DNA of 64,000 nucleotides from Paracoccaceae bacterium. GTDB lineage: Bacteria; Pseudomonadota; Alphaproteobacteria; Rhodobacterales; Rhodobacteraceae. The notes beneath the pieces were generated by a model. It was not told the DNA's origin. It searched no databases and saw only the letters and a list, made by a program, of their open reading frames with translations. Every line of letters starts with the position of its first letter. Position 1 is the first letter of the stretch. Shown one piece after another: positions 24,605 through 33,744 of the stretch. The translations under genes and the position numbers were made by a program. The stretch lies in contig JAKIUB010000010.1 of the NCBI GenBank assembly GCA_021647745.1, positions 1 to 64,000 on the forward strand, in the 5' to 3' direction.

Positions 24605-26428
24605 ATGATGGATTTGCGTAACGTCGCGATTATTGCCCACGTTGACCACGGGAAAACCACCCTGGTGGATGAAATGCTCAAACAGTCGGGGATCTACCGC
24701 GAAAACGAGGCGACCACCGAGCGCGCCATGGATAGCAATGACCTGGAGCGCGAGCGCGGCATTACCATTTTGGCCAAGGCTACAAGTGTCGTCTGGAACG
24801 GCACCCGCATCAATATCGTAGACACCCCCGGCCACGCCGATTTTGGCGGCGAGGTTGAGCGCATTCTTTCGATGGTTGACGGTGTGGTGCTGCTGGTGGA
24901 TGCCGCCGAAGGCCCGATGCCGCAAACCAAATTTGTGCTTTCAAAAGCGCTGGCGTTGGGGTTGAACCCGATTGTGGTGATCAACAAGGTTGATAAGCCC
25001 GATGGTGAGCCGGATGCCGCCCATGACAAGGTTTTTGATCTTTTTGGTAACTTGGACGCCAATGATGACCAGCTCGATTTTCCGGTGCTGTTTGCCTCTG
25101 GCCGAGCTGGCTGGGCGGATAAAGAGCTGGATGGCCCCCGCGAAAACCTCAATGATCTGTTTGACATGATCATCGAGCATGTGCCTGCGCCTGCACAGAT
25201 TGAACACCGCGACGAGCCTTTCCGCATGCTGGCCACCACCCTTGGTGGCGATGCGTTTTTGGGCCGTATTTTAACGGGCCGCGTTGAATCCGGCACCGCC
25301 AAAGCCGGTGACCAGATCAAGGCGATGAGCCGTGATGGCAGCCTGATCGAGAATTTCCGCATTACCAAGGTTTTGGCGTATCGCGGGCTGGAGCAGGTGG
25401 CGATTGATGTGGCCGAGGCGGGGGATATTGTTTCCGTCGCTGGCATGGCCAAGGCGACTGTGGCGGATACCTTGAGCGATAAATCGGTTACCGAGGCGAT
25501 ACCGGCCCAGCCGATTGACCCGCCAACCATTACCGTGAGCTTTGGCATTAACACCTCGCCACTGGCGGGGCGTGATGGCGACAAGGTGCAAAGCCGGGTT
25601 ATCCGCGACCGCTTGATGAAAGAGGCCGAATCCAACGTGGCGATCAAGGTCACAGACAGCCCGGGCGGCGAGGCTTTTGAAGTGGCCGGGCGCGGCGAGC
25701 TGCAAATGGGGGTGCTTATTGAAAACATGCGCCGCGAGGGTTTCGAGCTTTCGATCTCGCGCCCACGGGTGCTGTTTCGGGAGATTGATGGCCAAAAGAT
25801 GGAGCCGATCGAGGAAGCGACCATTGACGTGGATGACGAATATACCGGCACGGTGATCGAAAAGCTGACCCAGCGCAAAGGCGAAGTGGTGGAAATGCGC
25901 CCCGGTGGCGCTGGCAAAACCCGCATTGTTGCCCATGTGCCCTCGCGTGGGTTGATCGGCTATCACGGGCAGTTCCTGACTGATACGCGCGGCACGGGCG
26001 TTATCAACCGGGTGTTTCATGATTGGGCGCCGTTCAAGGGCAAAATTGAAGGCCGCCGCGCCGGGGTGCTGATCTCGATGGAGGATGGCCAGTCGGTGCC
26101 ATACGCTATTTTCAACCTTGAAGATCGTGGCAAGTTTTTCATTGGCGCACAGGAGCAGGTTTATCAGGGCATGATTATTGGCGAGCACAACCGCCCCAAT
26201 GACCTTGAGGTAAACCCGCTAAAGGGTAAAAAGCTGAGCAACGTGCGGGCGAGCGGCAAGGATGATGCCGTGACGCTGACAACCCCCGTGCGCATGAGCC
26301 TCGAGGAGGCGATCGCCTATATTGACAATGACGAGCTGGTGGAGGTGACGCCTAACAGCATTCGTATGCGCAAGCGCCATCTTGATCCCGTTGAGCGTAA
26401 AAGGGCGGCAAAAACCCTGGAGGGCTGA
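24605..26428 (+). CDS. typA: Ribosome-associated translational GTPase TypA/BipA
   Basis: 607 residues from the ATG at 24605; a second ATG follows immediately at 24608. The GTPase motifs are clear: AHVDHGKTTLVDEML (G1), the RGITI switch (G2), DTPGHADFGGEVERI (G3) and NKVDKP (G4). The C-terminus has the BipA-specific domain with SRGLIGYHGQFLTDTRGTG. It binds ribosomes and supports assembly and stress or cold adaptation. Its leader contains a strong hairpin with a T-run, so attenuation is plausible. Confidence 0.97.
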   Translation: MMDLRNVAIIAHVDHGKTTLVDEMLKQSGIYRENEATTERAMDSNDLERERGITILAKATSVVWNGTRINIVDTPGHADFGGEVERILSMVDGVVLLVDAAEGPMPQTKFVLSKALALGLNPIVVINKVDKPDGEPDAAHDKVFDLFGNLDANDDQLDFPVLFASGRAGWADKELDGPRENLNDLFDMIIEHVPAPAQIEHRDEPFRMLATTLGGDAFLGRILTGRVESGTAKAGDQIKAMSRDGSLIENFRITKVLAYRGLEQVAIDVAEAGDIVSVAGMAKATVADTLSDKSVTEAIPAQPIDPPTITVSFGINTSPLAGRDGDKVQSRVIRDRLMKEAESNVAIKVTDSPGGEAFEVAGRGELQMGVLIENMRREGFELSISRPRVLFREIDGQKMEPIEEATIDVDDEYTGTVIEKLTQRKGEVVEMRPGGAGKTRIVAHVPSRGLIGYHGQFLTDTRGTGVINRVFHDWAPFKGKIEGRRAGVLISMEDGQSVPYAIFNLEDRGKFFIGAQEQVYQGMIIGEHNRPNDLEVNPLKGKKLSNVRASGKDDAVTLTTPVRMSLEEAIAYIDNDELVEVTPNSIRMRKRHLDPVERKRAAKTLEG

Positions 26429-26514
26429 TATTCGCAATTTGCAAAACACGCCGAGATTGCAATGCTCCGATGGTTGCGGATTGCAAAAAACCACTGGTTG
26501 AGTTAGGTTTTAAT

Positions 26515-26542
26515 TATTACAGTGCATAAAGATGTTGTAATA
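26515..26542. promoter_or_regulatory. Inverted repeat TATTACA-N14-TGTAATA upstream of the XRE regulator
   Basis: A perfect 7-base inverted repeat about 90 bases before the XRE-type regulator gene, in AT-rich DNA. It is a candidate operator for autoregulation. The 200-base gap after typA also holds several ATTGCAA words without clear structure. Confidence 0.45.
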
Positions 26543-26632
26543 TAGTGAATTTTCAGCTACGTGCATTCCATTGGGTTCGGCCCGATTTTTGCACTCTTAA
26601 AGAGTAACCAAAGTTTAGGAGTATTTAGCTTT

Positions 26633-27025
26633 ATGAAACACCCTGTAGATGTACATGTTGGAAAACGCGTGCGCCACCGGCGCTGGATGGTCGGAATGAC
26701 CCAGCAGCAGCTCGGCGAGGCCGTCGGCATCAAATTCCAGCAAATCCAGAAATATGAAACCGGTATGAACCGTGTCAGCGCTTCGCGTCTTTGGGATATA
26801 TCCAAGGCGCTGGATGTCGATGTGCGATTCTTCTTTGACGGGATCGACGAAGGTATGATCGAGGCTGGAGATGGGGCCGTTACCGTGAAAAGCACACCCA
26901 AAATCCAAGGGGATTTGCTGGCAGACAAAGAAGCGCTGGATCTGGTGCGCTCTTATTACGCTATCCCTGAAAACCAGCGGCGCCGGTTGTTTGATCTGGC
27001 GCGCGCGCTTACAGATGTTGCCTAA
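26633..27025 (+). CDS. XRE-family helix-turn-helix regulator
   Basis: 130 residues from the ATG at 26633, with AGGAG upstream. Residues about 8-65 are a classic XRE/Cro helix-turn-helix (GKRVRHRRWMVGMTQQQLGE, then GIKFQQIQKYETGMNRVSAS). The C-terminal half includes a short helical tail (LDLVRSYYAIPENQRRRLFD). Such single-domain regulators are widespread in alphaproteobacteria; the target is unknown. A terminator closes the gene immediately before hisN. Confidence 0.9.
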   Translation: MKHPVDVHVGKRVRHRRWMVGMTQQQLGEAVGIKFQQIQKYETGMNRVSASRLWDISKALDVDVRFFFDGIDEGMIEAGDGAVTVKSTPKIQGDLLADKEALDLVRSYYAIPENQRRRLFDLARALTDVA

Positions 27026-27053
27026 GCCGCATTGACCCGAGAGCATAATTATG

Positions 27054-27087
27054 AAACCTCCGTCTGATAACAGGCGGAGGTTTTTTT
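27054..27087 (+). terminator. Intrinsic terminator overlapping the hisN ribosome binding site
   Basis: AAACCTCCG-T-CTG, loop ATAA, CAG-G-CGGAGGTTT: a 13-base stem with one wobble, followed by a T-run up to 27087. The GGAGG on the 3' arm is 7 bases from the next ATG at 27088. It ends the XRE transcript and could hide the hisN ribosome binding site. Confidence 0.85.
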
Positions 27088-27885
27088 ATGGAAATCAACA
27101 AGGCAATGCAGCAGGAGTTGCGTGCGGTGGCCGAAGAGATGGCCGATACAGCCCGCAAGGTCACCCTGCGCTATTTTCGAACCCGTGATCTGGCGATTGA
27201 AAATAAAGAGCGCGAAGGATTTGACCCCGTAACGGTCGCGGATAGGGAGGCCGAGCAGGCAATGCGGGCCGTGCTTGCCCGCCGCCGCCCTGAAGATGCG
27301 ATTTTTGGCGAGGAGTTTGGCCACAGCACCGGCAGCTCGGGCCTAACGTGGGTACTCGACCCGATCGACGGCACCCGTGCTTTTATCAGCGGTGCGCCAA
27401 GTTGGGGCGTGCTGATCGGGCTGGAGGCAGGGCAGGGGCCTGTGCTGGGCCTGATCGACCAGCCCTTTACCGGCGAGCGTTTTTTTGGCGGGTTTGGGCA
27501 GGCTGACTGGCGACGCGGCACCGAGAAAGCCCCGCTGAATACCCGCCCTTGCCGCAGGCTGGAAGATGCCATTTTGATGACAACCTTTCCCGAGGTGGGT
27601 ACCGGAGAGGAGGAGATGTCCTTCAACGCGGTTTCGGCCCGCTGCAAACTGACCCGCTTTGGCCTTGATTGTTATGCCTATGCGCTGTTAGCGCTCGGCC
27701 AGATTGATCTGGTGATTGAAGCGGGGCTGAATGCCTACGATGTGCAAGGGCCGATCGGGGTGGTTGAGGGGGCCGGCGGGGTGGTAACCGACTGGCAGGG
27801 AAATCCGGCCCATAATGGCGGGCAGATCATCGCGGCGGGGGATGCGCAGGCGCATGCGGCAGCGTTGGAGATATTAAACCGCTAA
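27088..27885 (+). CDS. hisN: Inositol monophosphatase family protein, likely histidinol-phosphatase
   Basis: 265 residues. The metal-binding motifs GEEFGHSTG and WVLDPIDGTRAFISG and the C-terminal NAYDVQGPIGVVEGAGG place it in the inositol monophosphatase superfamily. The sequence style is that of the HisN histidinol-phosphatase branch, but a general sugar-phosphate phosphatase cannot be excluded. The start at 27088 has GGAGG 7 bases away, lying inside the preceding terminator stem. A later ATG at 27106 lacks a good site. Confidence 0.82.
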   Translation: MEINKAMQQELRAVAEEMADTARKVTLRYFRTRDLAIENKEREGFDPVTVADREAEQAMRAVLARRRPEDAIFGEEFGHSTGSSGLTWVLDPIDGTRAFISGAPSWGVLIGLEAGQGPVLGLIDQPFTGERFFGGFGQADWRRGTEKAPLNTRPCRRLEDAILMTTFPEVGTGEEEMSFNAVSARCKLTRFGLDCYAYALLALGQIDLVIEAGLNAYDVQGPIGVVEGAGGVVTDWQGNPAHNGGQIIAAGDAQAHAAALEILNR

Positions 27886-27892
27886 TACGGCC

Positions 27893-28831
27893 TTAACCGG
27901 GCAGGCTAGCGCTCAGGAAAGCATCGGTCTTCTCCCAGCACTCGGCTTGCCGCTCTGGGGTTTCCATCCATATTTCATGGCGCGCGCCCGAGATTTTCAC
28001 CAGCTTTCCGGCTGCAAAACGGGGTATTTGCCGCCGGATAGCCGCCGGGCTGACAACGGCTTCTTCGCTGCCGACAAAGGCAAGGGCAGGTAGGCTGGGC
28101 ATCGGACTGGCATCAAAAAACCTGAATTCGCCAAGCGCGGCTTGCAGCCAGCGAAAGGAGGGCGGGCCAAGCCCCAGCGCCGGGTATTGCCGGATCTGTT
28201 CGCGCATATAGTCCCAATGGTTTTTATCATGGGTGAGATTGTTGTCCTCAAATGGTTCGCGGGTCAGATAAAAGCCTTTGGGCTGGGCGATAGCGGGTTT
28301 TTTGCCCAAGCCAAGCCCAACACCGATACTGGCAATAAGCGGTGCAAAAAACCTGTTTGCCCCCGGCAGGTGCAAGCCCCACATCGGCGCGGAGAAAACC
28401 GCCGCAGCAAAACCATCACGGGCCAGCAGCGCCCGCAGCCCGATACAGCCGCCCATGGAATGGGCAAACATCACCCGTGGGCCAGAGCAGGCCATCACCT
28501 CCGGGTGGGCAAGCACCGCGTCGATATCCAGTTGGTAATCTTTGAAATTATCAACATGCCCAACCGCCGTGCTGTTACCCGGCCGATCAGAAAGCCCTTG
28601 TCCGCGCCAGTCAATGATCGCAACACTAAAGCCGCGCTCCACCAGCTTGCCAGCCATGCGCCCGTATTTTTCTATGCACTCGGTCCGGCCGGGAAGCACC
28701 AGCGCCAGCCCCCGCGCCCCGCCTGCCCAGAGGGCAAAGCGAATGCGGGTGCCATCACTGGTTTGCACAAAAAACGCTTGCCCATCTTCGGGGGCCTCGG
28801 CCACATCGATATGGAGCGGCGCAGCTTCCAT
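27893..28831 (-). CDS. Alpha/beta hydrolase, lysophospholipase-like
   Basis: 312 residues. The hydrolase fold is shown by LALVLPGRTECIEKYGRMA, the nucleophile elbow FAHSMGGCIGLRAL (Ser) and a C-terminal GARHEIWMETPE (His). The lid region follows the PldB-like monoacylglycerol-lipase family. Likely substrates are lysophospholipids or monoglycerides. The start overlaps the SCP2-domain gene stop by one base, so the two are cotranslated, which fits a lipid role. Confidence 0.88.
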   Translation of the reverse strand: MEAAPLHIDVAEAPEDGQAFFVQTSDGTRIRFALWAGGARGLALVLPGRTECIEKYGRMAGKLVERGFSVAIIDWRGQGLSDRPGNSTAVGHVDNFKDYQLDIDAVLAHPEVMACSGPRVMFAHSMGGCIGLRALLARDGFAAAVFSAPMWGLHLPGANRFFAPLIASIGVGLGLGKKPAIAQPKGFYLTREPFEDNNLTHDKNHWDYMREQIRQYPALGLGPPSFRWLQAALGEFRFFDASPMPSLPALAFVGSEEAVVSPAAIRRQIPRFAAGKLVKISGARHEIWMETPERQAECWEKTDAFLSASLPG

Positions 28832-29121
28832 CAGGTCAGCAGCGCGCCGAGCTTCATGGCCATACCCATATCTCCATCAATCGAGATTTTGCCGGACATG
28901 AAAGCGCTGGTCGGATTTAGCTCGCCTGATAGCAGCTCCTGAAAGACATCCGCATCGGCGGTGATGGTGCAGTCGGCGTCGCCATCATCAAGGCTGGCGC
29001 CGTTTTCGTCGATTCGGATGGCACCGGTGCCTTCGATCTCGAATTTGATCGAACCTTCGATGCCGTCACCTCCGAGCTTGTCGGAAAGGGCTTTTACGGC
29101 TGCGTCTAGAATTTCGCTCAT
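28831..29121 (-). CDS. SCP2 sterol-binding domain protein
   Basis: 96 residues, a single SCP2 domain: IKFEIEGTGAIRIDENGASL, then ADCTITADADVFQELLSG and a final helix after ISIDGDMGMAMKLG. SCP2 domains bind lipids or fatty acyl groups. It is the first gene of a two-gene unit with a lysophospholipase-like hydrolase, so a role in lipid carriage or turnover is reasonable but not proven. Confidence 0.9.
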   Translation of the reverse strand: MSEILDAAVKALSDKLGGDGIEGSIKFEIEGTGAIRIDENGASLDDGDADCTITADADVFQELLSGELNPTSAFMSGKISIDGDMGMAMKLGALLT

Positions 29122-29286
29122 GGTGGTCTCCTGATTGGTTGGTTTGGGAGCAATCTAGGAGAAAAACGGGTTTTCGGAAACATTTTTTTTGCGTTCCCTT
29201 GCGTCATTTTTCGACTTACACGGGAAATTGAGGCAAATACGCCCTTTTGGCTTGGGTTTTGGCATCAATGCGCCTATTTTCGACCT

Positions 29287-29853
29287 ATGGAAATGAAGAG
29301 ATACATACTGGCCATTTTTCTGGCCTTCGGGGTTGCAGGAGGAGTGGGTGCGCAGCAGCACTCGCTGGCATTTGGCGAGAACGCCCGCCTTGACGAGCTG
29401 TTTGCCCAGATGCAGGGCGTGGAGGGCGAGGACGCGGGGCGTGCCGAGCACGAGGTGTTGCGGATATTCCGGCAATCCGGCTCGGAAGCCATGGATTTGT
29501 TGTTGGCGCGTGGATATGCGGCATTGGAGGCAAGAGATTCCAAGTTGGCCATATGGCATTTCTCGGCGCTGATAGACCATGCCCCGGCATTTGCCGAAGG
29601 CTATAATGCACGAGCAACCGCTTATTTTGTGATGGGGCGTTATGGCGAGGCGCTGGCTGATATCGAGCAGGCATTGGCGCTCAATCCGCGCAATTTCGGG
29701 GCGCTGGTCGGGCTGGGGGCTATTGAGGAGGATATCGACAATCTGGAAAACGCGCTCAAGGCTTACAAGCTGGCACTGGCGCTGAATCCACATTCAACCG
29801 AGATCGCGGATTCGGTGAAGCGGGTTGAAGAGCAAATTTTCATCGTCCATTAG
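29287..29853 (+). CDS. Exported tetratricopeptide repeat protein
   Basis: 188 residues. A signal peptide (KRYILAIFLAFGVAGGVGAQ) is followed by three TPR-like units between about 65 and 170, including AFAEGYNARATAYFVMGRYG and NFGALVGLGAIEEDIDNLEN. It is probably periplasmic and binds proteins. It precedes the helicase gene by 24 bases on the same strand. Partner unknown. Confidence 0.88.
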   Translation: MEMKRYILAIFLAFGVAGGVGAQQHSLAFGENARLDELFAQMQGVEGEDAGRAEHEVLRIFRQSGSEAMDLLLARGYAALEARDSKLAIWHFSALIDHAPAFAEGYNARATAYFVMGRYGEALADIEQALALNPRNFGALVGLGAIEEDIDNLENALKAYKLALALNPHSTEIADSVKRVEEQIFIVH

Positions 29854-29877
29854 GGCGGTTCATTTTCAGGGCGGATT

Positions 29878-32727
29878 ATGCGTGAAATCACGGCTGTGCT
29901 TGGCCCGACCAACACCGGCAAAACCCATTATGCAATCGAGCGGATGCTCGGGCACCAAAGCGGCATTATCGGCCTGCCGTTGCGGCTGCTGGCACGCGAG
30001 GTTTATGACAAGGTGGTAGCGCTACGCGGGCTTGGCGCTGTGGCGTTGCTGACCGGCGAAGAGCGGATCATGCCGCCCAAGGCGCGGTATTATGTGTGCA
30101 CGGTCGAGGCAATGCCGACGGGCATGGCAGCGGATTTTGTGGCTGTTGATGAAATCCAGCTTTGCGCCGACCCGGATCGCGGCCATATTTTCACCCAGCG
30201 CCTGCTGCACAGCCGGGGCCGCGCCGAGACCTTGTTTATGGGCGCAAGCTCAATGCGGGCGCGGATCGAGAGCTTGATACCAGACGCGCGGTTTCTTTAT
30301 CGTGAGCGGCTGTCCGAGCTTTCGTATAGCGGGCCGAAAAAGATCAGCCGGATGCCGGCGCGGGCGGCGATCGTGGCGTTTTCGGTTGAGCAGGTATATG
30401 CTATTGCCGAGCTGGTGCGGCGCCAAAAGGGTGGCGCGGCGGTGGTGATGGGCGCGCTTAGCCCGCGCACGCGCAATGCACAGGTCGAGATGTATCAAAA
30501 CGGCGAGGTGGACTACCTTGTGGCGACAGATGCGATTGGCATGGGGCTGAACCTCGATATCTCCCATGTGGCTTTTGCAGGCCTTTCAAAATTTGACGGC
30601 CGCCGGATGCGCTATTTGATGCCAAACGAGCTGGCGCAAATTGCGGGCAGGGCGGGGCGTTATATGGAAAACGGCACATTTGGCGTGACGGGCGAGGCTC
30701 ATGATCTTGAACCCGACTGGGTGGAGGCGATTGAAAACCACCGTTTTTCATCCATTCAAAAGCTGGAATGGCGAAACCCGAAGCTGGATTTTGGGAGTTC
30801 AAAGGCGCTGATTGCCTCGCTGGAGCGCGCGCCTGACGACCGCGAGCTTTTGCGCGCCCGAGAGGCCGATGATCTGCGTAGTCTCAAGGGGTTGGCGGCG
30901 ATGCCTGATGTGGTGGATCAGGTGCGTTTTGCCCCCGAGGTGCGCCGGTTGTGGGAGGTCTGCCAGATACCGGATTTTCGCAAGCTCAGCGGCGGCGAGC
31001 ATCTGGCGCTGTTGGCCAAGGTTCATGCCCAGCTTTCTTGCGGGCAAATCTCTGAGGACTGGCTGGCGCAGCAGGTAAAATCGATTGACCGTATTGATGG
31101 CGGCATTGACCAGCTTTCCAAAAGGTTGGCGTATATCCGCACATGGACATACGTTTCCCAGCGCAAAGACTGGCTGGGCGATGTTTTATATTGGCGTGAA
31201 GCTACCCGCAGGGTAGAAGATAGGCTGTCGGATGCGCTGCACGCGCGGCTGACCCAGCGATTCGTTGATCGCCGCACTAGTTTTTTGATGCGGCGGTTGA
31301 AGCAAAAGGAGAGGCTCTTGGCCCAAGTAAGTGAAAACGGCGATGTGACCGTTGAAGACCAGTTTATCGGCAAGCTGGATGGTTTCCGGTTTATTTTGGA
31401 CCCGAAAGCCAGTGACCAAGAGGCTAAAACATTGCGCGCAACCGCGCTGGCGGCCTTGCAGCCGGTGTTTAACCTGCGCTCTGACAAAATGTATAACGCG
31501 CCTGATACCGAGTTTGACTTTACCGAACAGGGCGGTCTGATGTGGGGTGAAAGCGCTGTCGGTAAACTGGTGGCCGGGGCGGATGCGCTGAGCCCGCAGA
31601 TCGAGGTGTTTGTCGATGAAGAGGCGGGGCCGGAGGTGTCTGAAAAAGTGCGTCGGCGCCTCGGGCACTGGATGGAACGCAAAATAGCTGCCCTGTTCGA
31701 GCCGCTGCTGGCGATCAAAAATGACGAAAGCCTGCAAGGGCTGGCACGCGGCGTTGGCTTTCAGCTGGTTGAAGCGCTGGGGGTGATCCCGCGCAGTGAA
31801 ATCGCCAAAGATATCAAAGAGCTGGATCAGGATGCCCGCGCAACCCTGCGCAAACACGGGCTGCGTTTTGGCCAGTTTACCATCTTTCAGCACCTGATGC
31901 TGAAGCCTGCACCTACCCGCCTGCGGTTGGTGCTATGGTCACTGCAAGCGGGGCTGGATGAGTTTCCCGAGGCACCACCGCCGGGGCTGGTGACAGTGCC
32001 GGCGGTGCCCGATGCGCCCGAGGGCTATTATGCCCGTGCCGGCTACCGGCTGGCCGGAGAACGCTCGATTCGCATAGATATGCTGGAGCGCCTCGCCGAT
32101 ATGTTGCGCGGTCAGGATAGCCGTAGTGGTTTTGAGGCCAACGCCGATATGTTGTCGATCACCGGTCTGACATTGGAGCAATTCGCCAATCTGATGGCCG
32201 GTCTTGGTTATGCATTTGAACGCCTTGAGCGACCAAAGGTTAAAGTTGCCTCCGAGGTGTCCGCGCCGCAATTGGCTGAAAAGGCAGAAGAGACGGTTGA
32301 GGCGGGCAAAACCACAGAAACCACAGAAACCACAGAAAACACAGAAACGGCAAAACCCACAGAGACTGTAGAAACTACAGAGCCAACAGAAAAAGCTGAA
32401 ACGTCAGAACCAGCCGAAGCATCTGCCAAAGAAGCCCCCGCGCCAGAAGGCGAAAGCAAGCCAGACGAGGTCGAGGTCTTTTACACCTTCCGCTGGGCCG
32501 CCAAGCCGCGCGGGCAGGGACCACGGCGCAATCGTTCAGAAGGCCAGAACGAGGGGCAAAACAAGGGCCGCAACGAAGACCGCCCACAAAACCGTGGCAA
32601 AAAACCCAAGGGCAAGCGCGGCAAGCCCGAGCAGCGCCAGCAATCCGCCCGCCCGCCGCGCAAAGAAAAACCCCTTGATCCGGACAACCCGTTTGCCGCC
32701 CTCGCCGCGCTAAAGGCCAAAGATTGA
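29878..32727 (+). CDS. SUV3-like helicase
   Basis: 949 residues. Helicase motifs: Walker A GPTNTGKT (9-16), DEIQ (91-94), and the second core domain with ATDAIGMGLNLDISHV and QIAGRAGRYM. This matches the SUV3-like RNA helicase family found in alphaproteobacteria and mitochondria. The tail from about residue 790 is low complexity: Thr/Glu repeats then a basic Arg/Lys/Gln stretch, ending in a DNPFAALAALKAKD motif. The tail may bind RNA. It overlaps the S4-domain gene by 4 bases. Confidence 0.92.
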   Translation: MREITAVLGPTNTGKTHYAIERMLGHQSGIIGLPLRLLAREVYDKVVALRGLGAVALLTGEERIMPPKARYYVCTVEAMPTGMAADFVAVDEIQLCADPDRGHIFTQRLLHSRGRAETLFMGASSMRARIESLIPDARFLYRERLSELSYSGPKKISRMPARAAIVAFSVEQVYAIAELVRRQKGGAAVVMGALSPRTRNAQVEMYQNGEVDYLVATDAIGMGLNLDISHVAFAGLSKFDGRRMRYLMPNELAQIAGRAGRYMENGTFGVTGEAHDLEPDWVEAIENHRFSSIQKLEWRNPKLDFGSSKALIASLERAPDDRELLRAREADDLRSLKGLAAMPDVVDQVRFAPEVRRLWEVCQIPDFRKLSGGEHLALLAKVHAQLSCGQISEDWLAQQVKSIDRIDGGIDQLSKRLAYIRTWTYVSQRKDWLGDVLYWREATRRVEDRLSDALHARLTQRFVDRRTSFLMRRLKQKERLLAQVSENGDVTVEDQFIGKLDGFRFILDPKASDQEAKTLRATALAALQPVFNLRSDKMYNAPDTEFDFTEQGGLMWGESAVGKLVAGADALSPQIEVFVDEEAGPEVSEKVRRRLGHWMERKIAALFEPLLAIKNDESLQGLARGVGFQLVEALGVIPRSEIAKDIKELDQDARATLRKHGLRFGQFTIFQHLMLKPAPTRLRLVLWSLQAGLDEFPEAPPPGLVTVPAVPDAPEGYYARAGYRLAGERSIRIDMLERLADMLRGQDSRSGFEANADMLSITGLTLEQFANLMAGLGYAFERLERPKVKVASEVSAPQLAEKAEETVEAGKTTETTETTENTETAKPTETVETTEPTEKAETSEPAEASAKEAPAPEGESKPDEVEVFYTFRWAAKPRGQGPRRNRSEGQNEGQNKGRNEDRPQNRGKKPKGKRGKPEQRQQSARPPRKEKPLDPDNPFAALAALKAKD

Positions 32728-33083
32728 GCGACAGCCAGCGAATAGACAAGTGGCTCTGGCATGCGCGGTTCTTCAAAACCCGCACGCTGGCGGCCAAGGT
32801 GGTTTCGGCGGGCCATGTGCGGATAAATAGTGCGCGGGTCAAAAAACCTGCCACGTTGGTCCGGCCTGGCGACGGGCTAAGCTTTATGCAGGGCCGAGAG
32901 TTGCGCATCGTGCGCATTTCGGCGCTGGGCCAGCGGCGCGGGCCAGCATCCGAGGCCGCCATGCTTTATCATGATCTCACCCCTGTGCCAGATATCCCTG
33001 CCGTAGCGGCCGGGCGGGTCGGGATTCGGCCCACCAAAAAGGACCGTCGTGCTATCGATTTTATCCGGCACACGTCTTCTTGA
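32724..33083 (+). CDS. S4-domain RNA-binding protein, Hsp15-like
   Basis: 119 residues. The S4 domain is RIDKWLWHARFFKTRTLAAK followed by VVSAGHVRINSARVKKPATL. The C-terminus is basic (RPTKKDRRAIDFIRH). Hsp15-type proteins bind stalled 50S subunits. The start is TTG at 32724 and overlaps the helicase stop (TTGA), so translation is coupled. That partnership with an RNA helicase suggests ribosome or RNA quality control. Confidence 0.9.
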   Translation: MSDSQRIDKWLWHARFFKTRTLAAKVVSAGHVRINSARVKKPATLVRPGDGLSFMQGRELRIVRISALGQRRGPASEAAMLYHDLTPVPDIPAVAAGRVGIRPTKKDRRAIDFIRHTSS

Positions 33084-33178
33084 ACGCAGGCACTTGAAAC
33101 CTGCCAGATCGCAGCCTAATAACCCCGTAAGTACATTTTTGGCAATTCGGGCACCGGCCCGCGCAACGAGGCAACCTG

Positions 33179-33517
33179 ATGACCTATATCGTCAACGATT
33201 CCTGTATCGCATGTAAATATACCGACTGTGTAGAAGTCTGTCCGGTGGATTGCTTTTACGAGGGCGAAAACATGTTGGTCATTCACCCTGACGAATGTAT
33301 TGACTGCGGCGTCTGTGAGCCGGAATGCCCCGCAGATGCCATTCGCCCCGATACCGAACCCGATGCCGAAAAATGGGTGGAGTTCAATCGTAAATACTCC
33401 GAGCTATGGCCGGTGATCATTGAGCAACGCAAGCCGCTGCCTGATGCCGAGGCACGGGATGGCGAGGACGGTAAGCTGGAGAAGTATTTTTCCGAAAAGC
33501 CCGGAGAGGGCAGCTAA
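33179..33517 (+). CDS. fdxA: Seven-iron ferredoxin
   Basis: 112 residues. The N-terminus has the 3Fe-4S/4Fe-4S pattern (CIACKYTDCVEVCPVDCFY) and the second cluster block CIDCGVCEPECP. The C-terminal tail is the usual FdxA extension. It is a cytoplasmic electron carrier. It sits between the helicase/S4 pair and carD, the standard order in Rhodobacterales. Confidence 0.95.
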   Translation: MTYIVNDSCIACKYTDCVEVCPVDCFYEGENMLVIHPDECIDCGVCEPECPADAIRPDTEPDAEKWVEFNRKYSELWPVIIEQRKPLPDAEARDGEDGKLEKYFSEKPGEGS

Positions 33518-33744
33518 GCCCCGTTTTTTCACCGGCAAGAAAATCTTGAGGCGCGCCCTTCTTATTATGCGCGGTCTGTGCTATTATATATGCATAATAA
33601 TTTGGGCCGTCATAAGGAGTGTTCTGTGCTTTGTGCATAGAAACCGCAAACCAGCTTTCATAACCGAAGAATTTTGCAGCTTGCCTTTTGGCGGTGCGCG
33701 CGATTTTTCGGTTGAAGTTGCAGAAAATGGAAAGTCACCGGAAT

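Noticed and set aside
24694..25926. Ser/Arg-rich minus-strand frame opposite typA
   Set aside because: Composition is that of an antisense shadow; typA is certain.
32320..32360. ACAGAAACC tandem repeats as CRISPR or regulatory repeat
   Set aside because: They are in-frame Thr/Glu codons in the helicase tail.
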